Shown one piece after another: positions 35,540 through 47,141 of a DNA stretch of 64,000 bases. Each line of letters opens with the position of its first letter. Position 1 is the stretch's first letter. Position numbers and translations under genes: made by a program. Location of the stretch: the NCBI RefSeq assembly GCF_004121075.1, contig NZ_RHLN01000003.1, positions 81,307 to 145,306 of the forward strand. The letters are read 5' to 3'. The notes under the pieces were generated by a model. It was not told the origin of the DNA. It saw nothing but the letters and a program-made list of their open reading frames with translations, and searched no databases. This DNA comes from Lutibacter sp. HS1-25. GTDB lineage: Bacteria; Bacteroidota; Bacteroidia; Flavobacteriales; Flavobacteriaceae.

Positions 35540-38500
35540 TTGGCACTAAAAAATTTCACCGAAAGAATAAACTTTGCCTCAGCTAAATTGGTTACTGAAT
35601 ATCCTGATTTTTTAGATATTCAAGTAAAATCTTTTCAAGATTTCTTCCAATTAAAAACCAAAGCTGACGAAAGAAGTACGGAAGGGTTGTATAAAACCTT
35701 CCTAGATAACTTCCCAATTACAGATACTCGTAACCAATTTGTGTTAGAGTTTATAGACTACTTTGTAGACCCTCCAAGATATTCAATTCAAGAATGTATT
35801 GAAAGAGGTTTAACATATTGTGTTCCTTTAAAAGCACGTTTAAAGTTATATTGTACTGACCCTGAACACGAAGATTTTGAAACTATTGTTCAAGATGTAT
35901 ATTTAGGTACAATACCTTATATGACTCATAGTGGTACTTTTGTAATTAATGGGGCTGAAAGAGTTGTAGTTTCTCAATTACACCGTTCACCAGGCGTATT
36001 CTTTGGGCAATCATTCCACGCAAACGGAACAAAATTATATTCTGCGAGAGTAATTCCTTTTAAAGGTTCTTGGATAGAGTTTGCAACTGATATCAATCAA
36101 GTAATGTATGCTTATATTGATAGAAAGAAAAAATTACCTGTAACTACTTTGTTTAGAGCAATTGGTTATGAAAGAGATAAAGATATTTTAGAAATTTTTG
36201 ATCTTGCTGAAGAAATTAAAGTTTCAAAAAGTGGACTTAAAAAATATATTGGTAAAAAATTAGCTGCGCGTGTTTTAAAAACTTGGTTTGAAGACTTTGT
36301 TGATGAAGATACTGGCGAGGTTGTTTCTATTGAAAGAAATGAAATTGTTTTAGATAGAGACACCATTTTAGAAAAAGAACAAATAGATGAAATTGTAGAT
36401 TCTGGTGCAAAAACCATTTTACTTCATAAAGAAGATAATGAAATGGCAGATTATGCAATTATTCATAACACTTTACAAAAAGATCCAACAAACTCTGAAA
36501 AAGAGGCTGTTGAACATATATACAGACAGTTACGTAACGCTGAACCACCAGATTTTGAAACTGCTAAGGGAATTATCGATAAATTATTTTTCTCTGAGCA
36601 ACGTTATAATTTAGGTGAAGTTGGTCGTTATAGAATGAATAAAAAGTTAGGCTTAGACACTAGTATAGATGCCAAAGTTTTAACTAAAGAAGATATTATT
36701 ACTATTATCAAAAACTTGATAAAATTAGTAAATTCTAAAGCTGAAGTTGATGATATTGACCACTTATCTAACCGTCGTGTTAGAACTGTAGGTGAGCAAT
36801 TAGCTAGTCAGTTTGGTGTTGGTTTATCTCGTATGGCTCGTACCATTCGTGAGCGTATGAATGTACGTGATAATGAGGTGTTTACACCAATTGACTTGAT
36901 CAATGCTAAAACATTATCATCGGTTATTAACTCATTCTTCGGAACTAACCAATTATCTCAGTTTATGGATCAAACAAATCCATTGGCAGAGATTACACAT
37001 AAACGTAGATTATCAGCATTAGGACCTGGAGGTTTATCTAGAGAAAGAGCTGGTTTTGAGGTGCGAGATGTTCACTATACACACTACGGTCGTTTATGTC
37101 CAATTGAAACTCCTGAGGGACCAAACATTGGTTTGATTTCATCTTTAGCAGTTTTTGCAAAAGTTAATAATTTAGGATTTATTGAAACTCCTTATAGAGA
37201 AGTTGTTGATGGTAATGTAAATATTACTGATGAACCAAATTATTTAAGTGCTGAAGAAGAAGAAGGAATGAAATTTGCCCAGTCAAATCTTCCTTTAGAT
37301 GATGCTGGTAGATTTGTTTCTGAAAAAGTTATTGTGCGTGAGGAAGCCGATTATCCTGTAGTTGATCCAAATCAGGTAAACTTTATGGATGTTGCTCCAA
37401 ACCAAATTGCTTCAATTTCTGCATCGCTAATTCCATTTTTGGAGCATGATGATGCAAACCGTGCTTTGATGGGATCTAACATGATGCGTCAGGCTGTACC
37501 ATTGTTACAACCTGAATCTCCAATTGTTGGTACCGGATTAGAATTTAGAGTTGCAAAAGATTCTAGAATTTTAATGAATGCTGAAGGTGCTGGTGTTGTT
37601 GAATATGTAGATGCTAATATCATTGAAATAAAATACGACAAGACTGATGAAGAGCGTATGGTTAGTTTTGAAAGTGATACTAAATCATACAACTTAATTA
37701 AATTCAGAAAAACAAACCAAGGAACTTCAATTAACCTAAAACCAATTGTTAAAAAAGGTGATAGAGTAGAAGAAGGTCAGGTACTTTGTGAAGGGTATGC
37801 AACACAACAAGGTGAGTTAGCTTTGGGTAGAAATATGAAAGTAGCCTTTATGCCTTGGAAAGGGTATAACTTTGAGGATGCGATTGTAATTTCTGAAAAA
37901 GTTGTTAAAGAAGATATCTTTACCTCAATTCATATTGATGAGTATTCATTAGAAGTTAGAGATACTAAATTAGGTGCTGAAGAATTAACAAATGATATTC
38001 CAAATGTCTCTGAAGATGCTACTAAGGATCTGGATGAAAATGGAATGATTCGTATTGGTGCTGAAGTAAAACCTGGTGATATCTTAATTGGTAAAATTAC
38101 TCCAAAAGGAGAATCAGACCCTACACCTGAAGAAAAATTATTAAGAGCTATTTTTGGTGATAAAGCTGGTGATGTAAAAGATGCATCTTTAAAAGCTTCT
38201 CCATCATTAAGAGGTGTTGTAATTGATAAAAAATTATTTGAACGTGCGGTTAAAGATAAATCTAAACGCAGTCAAGATAAAGTAAGTATTTCTAATTTAG
38301 AAAATAAATACGCTGCAAAATTAGAAGAGTTACAAACTGTTTTAATTGATAAATTATTCACCTTAGTAAGTGGTAAAACTTCACAAGGAGTAATGAATGA
38401 TTTAGGTGAAGAAATACTTCAAAAAGGTAAAAAGTTTACATTAAAAATGTTAAACTCTGTTCCAGATTATAGTTATTTAACTAAAGGAACTTGGACTACT

Positions 38501-39355
38501 GATGAAGATTTAAACGTACTTGTAACAGAATTAATTCATAACTATAAAATTAAAGTAAACGACTTACAAGGTTCTTTACGTCGTGAGAAATTTACTGTTT
38601 CTGTAGGAGATGAGTTACCAGCAGGTATTTTAAAATTAGCAAAAATTTATATTGCTAAAAAACGTAAATTAAAGGTTGGTGATAAAATGGCTGGACGTCA
38701 CGGTAACAAAGGTATTGTTGCTCGTATTGTTCGTCAAGAAGATATGCCTTTCTTAGAAGATGGAACTCCAGTAGATATTGTATTAAATCCACTTGGTGTA
38801 CCTTCTCGTATGAATATTGGTCAAATTTATGAAACTGTTCTAGGATGGGCAGGTCAAAAATTAGGAACTAAATATGCTACACCAATTTTTGACGGTGCAA
38901 CAATTGAACAAATCACTGAATTAACAAATAAAGCTGGTGTGCCAGAATTTGGACACACTTATTTATATGACGGTGGTACAGGTCAACGTTTTGATCAAAA
39001 AGCAACAGTTGGAGTTATTTATATGATCAAATTAGGTCATATGATTGATGATAAAATGCACGCACGTTCTATTGGTCCATACTCATTAATTACGCAACAA
39101 CCATTGGGTGGTAAAGCTCAGTTTGGTGGTCAACGTTTTGGAGAGATGGAGGTTTGGGCACTTGAAGCTTATGGAGCATCAAGTATACTTCGTGAAATCT
39201 TAACAGTAAAATCTGATGATGTTTTAGGTAGAGCTAAAACTTATGAGGCTATTGTTAAAGGTGATGCGATGCCAGAACCTGGATTGCCAGAATCATTTAA
39301 CGTATTAATGCACGAGCTTAGAGGGCTTGGTCTAGACGTTAGATTAGAGGAATAA
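35540..39355 (+). CDS. rpoB: DNA-directed RNA polymerase subunit beta
   Basis: 1271 residues from TTG 35540 ([17 protein letters not shown]); there is no ATG near the expected start. An earlier in-frame TTG (35483) falls in the attenuator's T-tract and gives an atypical hydrophobic N-terminus. The rifampicin region '[20 protein letters not shown]' then '[20 protein letters not shown]' carries the wild-type Asp, His and Ser, predicting sensitivity. C-terminal blocks '[17 protein letters not shown]' and '[18 protein letters not shown]' are intact. Length fits the flavobacterial family. Confidence 0.97.
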   Translation: MALKNFTERINFASAKLVTEYPDFLDIQVKSFQDFFQLKTKADERSTEGLYKTFLDNFPITDTRNQFVLEFIDYFVDPPRYSIQECIERGLTYCVPLKARLKLYCTDPEHEDFETIVQDVYLGTIPYMTHSGTFVINGAERVVVSQLHRSPGVFFGQSFHANGTKLYSARVIPFKGSWIEFATDINQVMYAYIDRKKKLPVTTLFRAIGYERDKDILEIFDLAEEIKVSKSGLKKYIGKKLAARVLKTWFEDFVDEDTGEVVSIERNEIVLDRDTILEKEQIDEIVDSGAKTILLHKEDNEMADYAIIHNTLQKDPTNSEKEAVEHIYRQLRNAEPPDFETAKGIIDKLFFSEQRYNLGEVGRYRMNKKLGLDTSIDAKVLTKEDIITIIKNLIKLVNSKAEVDDIDHLSNRRVRTVGEQLASQFGVGLSRMARTIRERMNVRDNEVFTPIDLINAKTLSSVINSFFGTNQLSQFMDQTNPLAEITHKRRLSALGPGGLSRERAGFEVRDVHYTHYGRLCPIETPEGPNIGLISSLAVFAKVNNLGFIETPYREVVDGNVNITDEPNYLSAEEEEGMKFAQSNLPLDDAGRFVSEKVIVREEADYPVVDPNQVNFMDVAPNQIASISASLIPFLEHDDANRALMGSNMMRQAVPLLQPESPIVGTGLEFRVAKDSRILMNAEGAGVVEYVDANIIEIKYDKTDEERMVSFESDTKSYNLIKFRKTNQGTSINLKPIVKKGDRVEEGQVLCEGYATQQGELALGRNMKVAFMPWKGYNFEDAIVISEKVVKEDIFTSIHIDEYSLEVRDTKLGAEELTNDIPNVSEDATKDLDENGMIRIGAEVKPGDILIGKITPKGESDPTPEEKLLRAIFGDKAGDVKDASLKASPSLRGVVIDKKLFERAVKDKSKRSQDKVSISNLENKYAAKLEELQTVLIDKLFTLVSGKTSQGVMNDLGEEILQKGKKFTLKMLNSVPDYSYLTKGTWTTDEDLNVLVTELIHNYKIKVNDLQGSLRREKFTVSVGDELPAGILKLAKIYIAKKRKLKVGDKMAGRHGNKGIVARIVRQEDMPFLEDGTPVDIVLNPLGVPSRMNIGQIYETVLGWAGQKLGTKYATPIFDGATIEQITELTNKAGVPEFGHTYLYDGGTGQRFDQKATVGVIYMIKLGHMIDDKMHARSIGPYSLITQQPLGGKAQFGGQRFGEMEVWALEAYGASSILREILTVKSDDVLGRAKTYEAIVKGDAMPEPGLPESFNVLMHELRGLGLDVRLEE

Positions 39356-39362
39356 CAATTAG

Positions 39363-39391
39363 ACAGTTAGGAGGCTTGTCCTTCTAACTGT
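39363..39391 (+). other. Hairpin in the rpoB-rpoC spacer
   Basis: ACAGTTAG (39363-39370) pairs with CTAACTGT (39384-39391), with AGG/CCT inside. No good T-run follows directly. Possibly an RNA processing or stability element. Confidence 0.5.
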
Positions 39392-39432
39392 TATATATTT
39401 TTACATTTTTAAAATTCGAATCCATCATTATT

Positions 39433-42400
39433 ATGGCAAGAAAAACCGATAAATACACTGTAAAAAAGTTTAATAAAATTTCAATTGGTTTATCATCTCC
39501 AGAAGCAATTCTTGAAAAATCAAACGGAGAAGTATTAAAACCAGAAACCATTAATTACCGTACGCATAAACCAGAAAGAGATGGTTTATTTTGTGAGCGT
39601 ATTTTTGGACCTATCAAAGATTTTGAATGTGCTTGTGGAAAATACAAGAGAATTCGTTATAAAGGAATCGTTTGTGACCGTTGTGGGGTAGAAGTTACTG
39701 AGAAAAAAGTACGTAGAGATAGAGTAGGACACATAAACTTAGTTGTTCCTGTTGCACATATTTGGTATTTTAAATCGTTACCTAACAAAATGGGATACCT
39801 TTTAGGTTTACCATCTAAAAAGTTAGATATGATTATTTACTACGAACGTTATGTAGTAATACAACCAGCTGGCGCAAAAAATGCTGATGGTGAACCATTG
39901 CAAAAAATGGATTTCCTTACAGAAGAAGAATATTTAGATATTCTTGAAACTTTCCCTATCGAAAACCAATATTTAGATGACAACGACCCAGATAAGTTTA
40001 TAGCTAAAATGGGAGCTGAATGTTTAATTGATTTATTCAATCGTATTGATTTAGACGAATTGTCTTATGAATTACGTCATAAAGCAAATACTGAAACATC
40101 TAAGCAGCGTAAAACAGAAGCGCTTAAAAGATTAAACGTAGTTGAAAACTTTAGAGACGCTAACAAAAATAGAGAAAATCGTCCAGAATGGATGATTATG
40201 AAAGTGATTCCGGTAACACCACCAGAATTACGTCCATTAGTACCATTAGATGGTGGTAGATTTGCAACTTCAGATTTAAATGATTTATACCGAAGAGTAA
40301 TTATTCGTAACAATCGTTTAAAACGTTTGGTTGAAATTAAAGCTCCTGAAGTTATTTTACGTAACGAAAAACGTATGTTACAAGAATCAGTAGATTCATT
40401 GTTTGACAATACACGTAAATCTTCAGCAGTAAAAACCGAATCTAACCGTCCGTTAAAATCATTATCAGATTCATTAAAAGGTAAACAAGGACGTTTCCGT
40501 CAAAACCTTTTAGGAAAACGTGTTGATTATTCTGCACGTTCTGTAATTGTTGTTGGACCAGAATTAAAATTATCTGAGTGTGGATTGCCAAAAGATATGG
40601 CAGCTGAATTATACAAACCTTTTGTAATTAGAAAGTTAATTGAAAGAGGTATTGTAAAAACAGTAAAATCTGCAAAGAAAATTATAGATAAAAGAGAACC
40701 AGTAGTATGGGATATTTTAGAGAATGTTTTAAAAGGACATCCTGTATTATTAAACCGTGCTCCTACATTACACCGTTTGGGTATTCAAGCTTTTCAACCA
40801 AAATTAATTGAAGGAAAAGCAATTCAATTACACCCATTGGTATGTACGGCTTTCAACGCCGATTTTGATGGGGATCAAATGGCGGTACATTTACCATTAG
40901 GACCAGAAGCTATTTTAGAGGCTCAATTGTTGTTATTGGCTTCTCATAATATTTTAAATCCTGCTAACGGTGCGCCTATTACAGTACCATCTCAGGATAT
41001 GGTTTTGGGTCTGTACTATATGACCAAAGCAAGAAAATCAACTCCTGAAGTTCCTGTAAAAGGTGAAGGATTGACATTCTATTCTCCTGAAGAAGTTACA
41101 ATTGCTTTTAATGAAAAAGCAGTAGACCTAAATGCAATTATTAAAGTTAGAACAAAAGATTTTAATGCAGAAGGTAAGTTAGTAAATCAAATTATTGAAA
41201 CTACCGTTGGTAGAGTTTTATTTAACGAAGTAGTTCCAGAAGCTGCAGGTTATATCAACGAAGTTTTAAATAAAAAATCATTAAGAGATATTATTGGTCG
41301 TATTTTAAATGTTACTGATGTTCCTACAACTGGGAAATTCTTAGATGATATGAAAGGAATGGGATACTCATTCGCTTTCCAAGGTGGTTTATCATTCAGT
41401 TTGGGTGATATCATTATTCCGCCAGAAAAACATACAATGATTGCTGAAGCAAATGCTCAAGTTGAAAATATTATGGTTAACTATAATATGGGTATGCTTA
41501 CAAATAAAGAGCGTTACAATCAGGTAATTGACATTTGGGGTTCTACAAACAACCGTTTAACAGAACTTTCTATGAAACGTTTGCGTGAAGATCAACAAGG
41601 ATTCAACTCGGTATTTATGATGCTTGATTCTGGAGCAAGGGGTTCTAAAGAGCAAATTCGTCAGTTAACAGGTATGCGTGGTTTGATGGCAAAGCCTAAA
41701 AAATCTACAGCTAGTGGTGGAGAAATTATTGAAAACCCAATTTTATCTAACTTTAAGGAAGGTTTATCAATTCTTGAATACTTTATCTCAACGCACGGTG
41801 CTCGTAAAGGTCTTGCCGATACGGCATTAAAAACAGCCGATGCGGGTTATTTAACACGTCGTTTGGTTGATGTTTCTCAAGATGTTATTATCAACGAGTT
41901 TGATTGTGGTACTTTAAGAGGTTTAAATGTTGAAGCTCTTAAAAAGAACGATGAAATTGTTGAAACTTTAAGTGAAAGAATTGATGGACGTGTATCATTA
42001 CATGATGTTATTGATCCAATTTCTGAAGAAATATATGTGAAATCTGGTGAAGAAATTTCATCTGAAATTGCAAAACGTATTGAAAATTCACCTATTGTAA
42101 GTGTTGAAGTACGTTCAGCTTTAACTTGTGAATCTAAAAAAGGTATCTGTTCTAAGTGTTATGGACACAGTTTGTCTACACATAAAATGGTTCAAATTGG
42201 TGAAGCAGTTGGAGTTGTAGCAGCACAATCAATTGGAGAGCCTGGTACACAGTTAACACTAAGAACATTCCACGTTGGAGGGGTTGCTGGTAACATTTCA
42301 GAAATTAATACGTTAGACACTAAGTTTGCTGGTATCACTTCAATTGAAGATTTACATACTGTTAAAGGAAAAGACAATGAAGGTAATGATGCTGATATTG

Positions 42401-43707
42401 TAATTTCAAGAACTTCAGAAGTAAAAATTATTGATGAAAAATCAGGATTGACATTAAGTAGTAATAATATTCCTTACGGATCATATATTTATGTTACTGA
42501 TGGTCAAAAATTAAATAGAGGTGACGTAATTTGTAAGTGGGATCCATTTAATGGTGTTATTGTTTCTGAATTTGCAGGTACAATACAATTTGAGGATATT
42601 GAGAGAGGTGTTAATTATTTAGTGGAAATTGACGAACAAACAGGTTTCCAAGAAAAAGTAATTATCGAATCTAAAAATAAGAAAACAATTCCAACTTTAT
42701 TATTGAAAGATAAAAAAGGAGAAACAATTAGATCATACAATTTACCAGTAGGTGCTCACTTAATCGTTGAAGATGGAGAGAAAATTGAGTCTGGTGCAGT
42801 TATTGTAAAAATACCACGTAAATCTGGAAGATCTGGGGATATTACTGGAGGTTTACCTCGTGTAACAGAATTATTTGAAGCACGTAATCCTTCTAATCCA
42901 GCAGTTGTTTCTGAAATTGATGGTGTAGTTTCTTTTGGTAAAATTAAAAGAGGTAACCGTGAAATTGTTGTTGAATCTAAATTAGGTGAAGTTAAGAGAT
43001 ACTTAATCAAATTATCTAATCAAATTTTAGTTCAAGAAAACGATTATATCAAAGCTGGTATGCCACTTTCTGAAGGATCTGTAACACCTGATGATATTTT
43101 AAATATTGAAGGTCCAGGTAAAGTTCAAGAGTTTTTAGTAAATGAAATTCAAGAGGTATACCGTTTACAAGGGGTGAAAATTAACGATAAACACTTTGAG
43201 GTAGTTGTACGTCAAATGATGCGTAAAGTTAAAATTATTGACTCTGGAGATACGTTATTCTTAGAAGGACAATTGGTTCATAAAAATGACTTTATTGAAG
43301 AAAATGATGAAGTTTACGGAATGAAAGTTGTTGAAAACGCTGGTGATTCTTCTAAAATTAAAGTAGGTCAAATTATTACGCCTCGTCAATTAAGAGATGA
43401 AAACTCTGTATTGAGAAGAGAAGATAAAGAATTGGTTGTAGCGCGTGATGCACAACCAGCAACGGCTGAACAAATTTTACAAGGTATTACAAGAGCATCA
43501 TTACAAACTAAATCGTTTATTTCTGCTGCATCTTTCCAAGAAACGACTAAAGTGTTAAACGAAGCTGCTGTTAGTGGTAAAGTAGATGATTTAGAAGGAT
43601 TGAAAGAAAATGTAATTGTTGGTAAACGTATACCAGCAGGAACTGGAATGAGAATTTACGACAATATTATTGTTGGTTCTCAAGAAGAAATGGACGCAAA
43701 AATGTAG
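39433..43707 (+). CDS. rpoC: DNA-directed RNA polymerase subunit beta'
   Basis: 1424 residues. The N-terminal zinc ribbon is '[20 protein letters not shown]'. The catalytic Mg2+ loop is [12 protein letters not shown]. The second zinc site is '[16 protein letters not shown]'. The bridge-helix/trigger-loop region '[19 protein letters not shown]' and 'TLRTFHVGG' are conserved. Ends '[13 protein letters not shown]', typical of Flavobacteriaceae. The next gene starts 2 bases after the stop. Confidence 0.98.
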   Translation: MARKTDKYTVKKFNKISIGLSSPEAILEKSNGEVLKPETINYRTHKPERDGLFCERIFGPIKDFECACGKYKRIRYKGIVCDRCGVEVTEKKVRRDRVGHINLVVPVAHIWYFKSLPNKMGYLLGLPSKKLDMIIYYERYVVIQPAGAKNADGEPLQKMDFLTEEEYLDILETFPIENQYLDDNDPDKFIAKMGAECLIDLFNRIDLDELSYELRHKANTETSKQRKTEALKRLNVVENFRDANKNRENRPEWMIMKVIPVTPPELRPLVPLDGGRFATSDLNDLYRRVIIRNNRLKRLVEIKAPEVILRNEKRMLQESVDSLFDNTRKSSAVKTESNRPLKSLSDSLKGKQGRFRQNLLGKRVDYSARSVIVVGPELKLSECGLPKDMAAELYKPFVIRKLIERGIVKTVKSAKKIIDKREPVVWDILENVLKGHPVLLNRAPTLHRLGIQAFQPKLIEGKAIQLHPLVCTAFNADFDGDQMAVHLPLGPEAILEAQLLLLASHNILNPANGAPITVPSQDMVLGLYYMTKARKSTPEVPVKGEGLTFYSPEEVTIAFNEKAVDLNAIIKVRTKDFNAEGKLVNQIIETTVGRVLFNEVVPEAAGYINEVLNKKSLRDIIGRILNVTDVPTTGKFLDDMKGMGYSFAFQGGLSFSLGDIIIPPEKHTMIAEANAQVENIMVNYNMGMLTNKERYNQVIDIWGSTNNRLTELSMKRLREDQQGFNSVFMMLDSGARGSKEQIRQLTGMRGLMAKPKKSTASGGEIIENPILSNFKEGLSILEYFISTHGARKGLADTALKTADAGYLTRRLVDVSQDVIINEFDCGTLRGLNVEALKKNDEIVETLSERIDGRVSLHDVIDPISEEIYVKSGEEISSEIAKRIENSPIVSVEVRSALTCESKKGICSKCYGHSLSTHKMVQIGEAVGVVAAQSIGEPGTQLTLRTFHVGGVAGNISEINTLDTKFAGITSIEDLHTVKGKDNEGNDADIVISRTSEVKIIDEKSGLTLSSNNIPYGSYIYVTDGQKLNRGDVICKWDPFNGVIVSEFAGTIQFEDIERGVNYLVEIDEQTGFQEKVIIESKNKKTIPTLLLKDKKGETIRSYNLPVGAHLIVEDGEKIESGAVIVKIPRKSGRSGDITGGLPRVTELFEARNPSNPAVVSEIDGVVSFGKIKRGNREIVVESKLGEVKRYLIKLSNQILVQENDYIKAGMPLSEGSVTPDDILNIEGPGKVQEFLVNEIQEVYRLQGVKINDKHFEVVVRQMMRKVKIIDSGDTLFLEGQLVHKNDFIEENDEVYGMKVVENAGDSSKIKVGQIITPRQLRDENSVLRREDKELVVARDAQPATAEQILQGITRASLQTKSFISAASFQETTKVLNEAAVSGKVDDLEGLKENVIVGKRIPAGTGMRIYDNIIVGSQEEMDAKM

Positions 43708-43709
43708 TT

Positions 43710-44024
43710 ATGAGTGATCAAAAACCTATAAAAGAAGGACAAATAAATATTGAGTTAGATGACAAAACTGCCGAAGGAACTTATTCTAATTTGGCAATTA
43801 TCAATCATTCAGTTTCAGAATTTATTGTTGATTTTATCAGTGTAATGCCAGGGCAACCAAAGGCAAAGGTAAAATCTAGAATTATTTTAACACCTCAGCA
43901 TGCCAAGCGTTTAGTAAAAGCACTTGCTGAAAATGTGAAAAGGTTTGAGAAAGCTCATGGTGAAATTAAAGATTATGAACAACCTCCAATACCAATGAAT
44001 TTTGGTCCTACTGGAGAAGCATAA
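43710..44024 (+). CDS. DUF3467 family protein
   Basis: 104 residues. Contains the family pattern 'GTYSNLAIINHSVSEFIVDF', 'ISVMPGQPKAKVKSRIILTP' and 'HAKRLVKALAENVKRFE'. Function unknown. It directly follows rpoC (2-base gap) and is followed by a strong terminator, so it is the last gene of the rpoBC transcript, an arrangement I would expect to be conserved in Bacteroidetes. A role with RNA polymerase or the transcript is possible but not shown. Confidence 0.9.
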   Translation: MSDQKPIKEGQINIELDDKTAEGTYSNLAIINHSVSEFIVDFISVMPGQPKAKVKSRIILTPQHAKRLVKALAENVKRFEKAHGEIKDYEQPPIPMNFGPTGEA

Positions 44025-44030
44025 ATAATT

Positions 44031-44061
44031 AAAAAACCCGAACATTTGTTCGGGTTTTTTT
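44031..44061 (+). terminator. Terminator of the rpoBC operon
   Basis: Stem CCCGAAC (44037-44043) / GTTCGGG (44048-44054), loop ATTT, seven T after and six A before. Confidence 0.93.
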
Positions 44062-44130
44062 GATTTTAGCCTATAAGATTTCCAATAAAATTAAAACAAA
44101 AATTTACAGAAAGAACATGTGTAAATTAAA

Positions 44131-44337
44131 ATGCCTGCTTCAATATCTAATAAATTTAAAATTGGGTATAAATTAGATGTATCAGGTGGTTTTGATATAT
44201 TAACGCTTCAAAATAAATAGTTTATTAATGTGCCTTTTTGGGAAAATAATATATCACCTAAAAAAATAAAAAAGATATTAGTTAACGCATTAGGTTTTGG
44301 AGGTAATGCTGTTAGTTTATTAATTTCATTAGTTTAA
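44131..44337 (+). pseudogene. Remnant of a beta-ketoacyl synthase (C-terminal end only)
   Basis: In one frame, an ATG (44131) opens a 29-codon stretch ending 'SGGFDILTLQNK', then TAG at 44218, then in the same frame 'FINVPFWENNISPKKIKKIL' and VNALGFGGNAVSLLISLV before TAA at 44335. The NxxGFGGNAVSLL segment is the C-terminal glycine-rich signature of ketoacyl-ACP synthases, and 'VPFW...SPKK' plausibly precedes it. A whole enzyme would need about 400 residues, so only the last ~70 codons remain, with one in-frame stop. Bases 44062-44130 and 44338-44381 show nothing else. Confidence 0.72.
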
Positions 44338-44381
44338 TTAGATAGAATTAAATAATTTTGAATTTTTAAAATAAAATTGTT

Positions 44382-45467
44382 ATGATTAATTACACCAAGG
44401 AACAAATATTAGAAATTTACAATAAACCTTTAATGGAGTTGATTTATGAAGCTGCACAAGTACACCGACAGTCTCATGACCCATTAAAAATTCAGGTTAG
44501 TACACTTATTTCAATTAAAACAGGAAGTTGTCCAGAAGATTGTGGTTACTGTCCGCAAGCTGCTCGTTATCAAACTGGAATTGAAAAGAACGATTTAATG
44601 CCTGTAGAAACTGTTATTGGTTTGGCAAAAAAAGCAAAAGAAAATGGTTCTTCTCGTGTTTGTATGGGAGCTGCCTGGAGAAATGTACAAGAAGGTGAAG
44701 ATTTTGAAAGTGTATTAAAAATGGTTAGAGGTATTAGCGAACTAAATATGGAAGTTTGCTGTACACTTGGTATGATTACTGAAAGTCAAGCTGTACGTTT
44801 GGCTGATGCAGGTTTGCACTATTACAATCACAATTTAGACACTTCAGAAGAATATTACAAAGAAGTAATTTCAACCCGAGGTTATGAAGACAGGTTACAA
44901 ACGCTTGAAAATGTTAGAAAAGGTGCGCTTAAAGTTTGTTCTGGTGGTATTATAGGTATGGGTGAAAGTGTTGAAGATAGAGCAGGTATGTTGGTTAGTT
45001 TGTCAAAATTAAATCCACAGCCAGATGCTGTTCCAATTAATGCATTGGTTCCGGTTGAAGGAACGCCTTTGGAAGATCAGCAAATTGTACCATCTTGGGA
45101 TGTGATTAGGATGATTGCAACTACAAGAATTGTAATGCCAAAAACAACTGTTAGATTGTCTGCAGGAAGAACACAAATGAGTACAGAAGCACAAGCTTTA
45201 TGCTTTATGGCTGGAGCTTCTTCAATTTTTGCTGGGGATAAATTATTAACCACTCCAAACCCAGGTGAAGATAAAGATGCAGAAATGTTTAATATATTAG
45301 GCTTAACTCCAACTGAAAAAGTGAAAGACAATACGGGTAAATTTAAAATTCGTAAATCGTTACTGGAAAATGAAGAAAATGTAAAGTGGAGTAGACCAGG
45401 ACATGTTATTGAAAGAAATCTAAAGGCTTCTTTAAAAGCTAAAGAATTAAGAAAAGAATTGAAATAA
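44382..45467 (+). CDS. bioB: Biotin synthase
   Basis: 361 residues. Radical-SAM enzyme inserting sulfur into dethiobiotin. The [4Fe-4S] motif CxxxCxxC is in 'TGSCPEDCGYCPQAARY'. The [2Fe-2S] ligands are in 'VCMGAAWRN', 'EVCCTLGMI' and 'KVCSGGIIGMGE', with the conserved Arg in 'VRLSAGRTQMSTEAQ'. C-terminal tail of about 40 residues is slightly long. No other biotin genes are nearby. It sits alone after a decayed ketoacyl-synthase gene, with no visible BirA-type palindrome. Confidence 0.97.
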   Translation: MINYTKEQILEIYNKPLMELIYEAAQVHRQSHDPLKIQVSTLISIKTGSCPEDCGYCPQAARYQTGIEKNDLMPVETVIGLAKKAKENGSSRVCMGAAWRNVQEGEDFESVLKMVRGISELNMEVCCTLGMITESQAVRLADAGLHYYNHNLDTSEEYYKEVISTRGYEDRLQTLENVRKGALKVCSGGIIGMGESVEDRAGMLVSLSKLNPQPDAVPINALVPVEGTPLEDQQIVPSWDVIRMIATTRIVMPKTTVRLSAGRTQMSTEAQALCFMAGASSIFAGDKLLTTPNPGEDKDAEMFNILGLTPTEKVKDNTGKFKIRKSLLENEENVKWSRPGHVIERNLKASLKAKELRKELK

Positions 45468-45574
45468 ACCGTTTTATTTTAATTTACTTATTAAGCTATC
45501 TGTAGTTTTTTAATTAGGATTGATGAACTTTTTTGTTTTGATTTCTTAAGTTTAGACAATTACAGGTGGTTTTT

Positions 45575-47074
45575 TTATTTTAAAATCACCTTATCATAAG
45601 CCTTTTTTAATTTTATTATAACAGTTTCTATTTCTTCTTCATTTAAATGTCCAAAACCAAAACGAATAGCACAAGTGTTTTTATCCTGATAAAGTATTGT
45701 TTTTGGCAGATGTAAATCGGTTTTTTCAGCTTCTTTTGCCAGTTTTACTAAAGATATTTTAGGATGAAATTGTAACCAAATGGCTAATCCACCTGAAGGA
45801 ATTTCCCATTGTGCGGTTTTTAAAAAATATTTTGCTAATAGTTCACATAAAAAATCGCGTCTTTTTTTATAGACCACAATATTCTTTTTCATGAGGCGGT
45901 ATATTTCACCTTCATTAATCAATTCAGATAGCATTTGTTCTTGTATTAAATCGCCTTGTTTATCAAGTAATTCTAAATAATTCTTAGCTTCTGAAATCAA
46001 ATTTTCTGGAGCTACTACAAATCCTGTTTGAAAACTTGGAAACAAAGACTGCCCCAGTTTTCCTAAATAGATAACCATTCCGTTTGCATCTGAACTTGCC
46101 ATAGGTAACATTGCTGAACCTTCAAACTGAAAATCGTAATCAAAATCATCTTCAATAATAGCAAATCCATACTCTTTAGCAAGTTGCAGCAGTTGTAAGC
46201 GGCGTTCGGCACTTAATGTTACAACTGTTGGATAATCTCTATGGGCACAAATATATACACATCTAATACGATGTTTTACAAAATGTTTTTTTATATACTC
46301 AATATCTAAACCATCTTTATCTATAGGAATTGTTTTAATGCTTGCGCCAACTTGTTGAAAAATCATGTTTGAGGCATAGTTACTTAAATGTCCTACTAAT
46401 ACAATGTCGTTAGGTTTTATTAAGAGTTGAGATACAACGTACAAACTCATTTCTGTACTTCGTGTATTTATTAGGTTATTAGGATTGATATGAAAACCTC
46501 TTGTTGCATTTAAGTAATTACATAGTTGAGTTTGGAATACAGTATTGTAAAATTCGTCTGTTCTATTCCATTTATTTATCAATGTTTTTCGTTTCATAGC
46601 AGCACTATACCACCTTGTAAATTGATGTACAGGATGCAAGCGTAAATCTGGTTTACCTTCGTTAATGGTGTATTTTGCATTTGTAAGCTGAACGGTTGAA
46701 GCTAAATGAAATGACTTTTGAAAAGGAAATCCTGTTGTTTTAGCATAGGTATAGGCTTCATTTATTTTTTGAGAAGTTGCTTTTATTTTTGCTGTTTTAT
46801 GTTCTGGTTCTATAACAAATGTGCCTTTATTTGGTATAATTTCAACCCAACCTTGAGAAGCTAATTCTTCGTAAATAGCAACTGAAGTATTTCTATGTAC
46901 TTTTAACAATTCACTTAATACACGGGTTCCGGGTAGCATTGTTCCTTTGGTTAAATAACCACGTTGTATAGCATTTACAATTTGCCCAGAGACCTGTAGA
47001 TATAAGGGTTGTGGTATAGATCTATCTAAACTAATTAGTTGTTTAAAAAGTGAATTAACCGGACTATCTATCAT
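45575..47074 (-). CDS. MocR/PdxR-type transcription regulator (GntR winged helix plus aminotransferase domain)
   Basis: 499 residues. The N-terminal 85 residues are a GntR winged helix ('QPLYLQVSGQIVNAIQRGYL', 'LPGTRVLSELLKVHRNTSVA'). The rest is a fold-type I aminotransferase domain. PLP contacts are visible: 'IIEDDFDYDFQFEG' (Asp for the pyridine nitrogen) and 'IYLGKLGQSLFPSFQTGFVV' with the Schiff-base Lys in GKLGQ. Members usually control PLP synthesis, GABA, taurine or transport genes and often repress themselves. It is divergent from a TonB-dependent receptor gene across 67 bases containing an inverted repeat, so that receptor is the likely target. Confidence 0.9.
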   Translation of the reverse strand: MIDSPVNSLFKQLISLDRSIPQPLYLQVSGQIVNAIQRGYLTKGTMLPGTRVLSELLKVHRNTSVAIYEELASQGWVEIIPNKGTFVIEPEHKTAKIKATSQKINEAYTYAKTTGFPFQKSFHLASTVQLTNAKYTINEGKPDLRLHPVHQFTRWYSAAMKRKTLINKWNRTDEFYNTVFQTQLCNYLNATRGFHINPNNLINTRSTEMSLYVVSQLLIKPNDIVLVGHLSNYASNMIFQQVGASIKTIPIDKDGLDIEYIKKHFVKHRIRCVYICAHRDYPTVVTLSAERRLQLLQLAKEYGFAIIEDDFDYDFQFEGSAMLPMASSDANGMVIYLGKLGQSLFPSFQTGFVVAPENLISEAKNYLELLDKQGDLIQEQMLSELINEGEIYRLMKKNIVVYKKRRDFLCELLAKYFLKTAQWEIPSGGLAIWLQFHPKISLVKLAKEAEKTDLHLPKTILYQDKNTCAIRFGFGHLNEEEIETVIIKLKKAYDKVILK

Positions 47075-47081
47075 TTTAAAT

Positions 47082-47119
47082 CGGGACTATTTTAACCGTC
47101 CGGAAAGTTACTAATTTTG
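47082..47119 (+). promoter_or_regulatory. Candidate MocR operator and promoter of the TonB-receptor gene
   Basis: Inverted repeat CGGGAC (47082-47087) / GTCCGG (47098-47103), 5 of 6 positions paired, 10-base spacer. A -7 box TAATTTTG is at 47112-47119, with a weak TTTA (47090-47093) in the -33 position inside the repeat. Binding there could block transcription of the receptor gene. Confidence 0.5.
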
Positions 47120-47141
47120 CAGCGTTTTTAAATCAATATTT

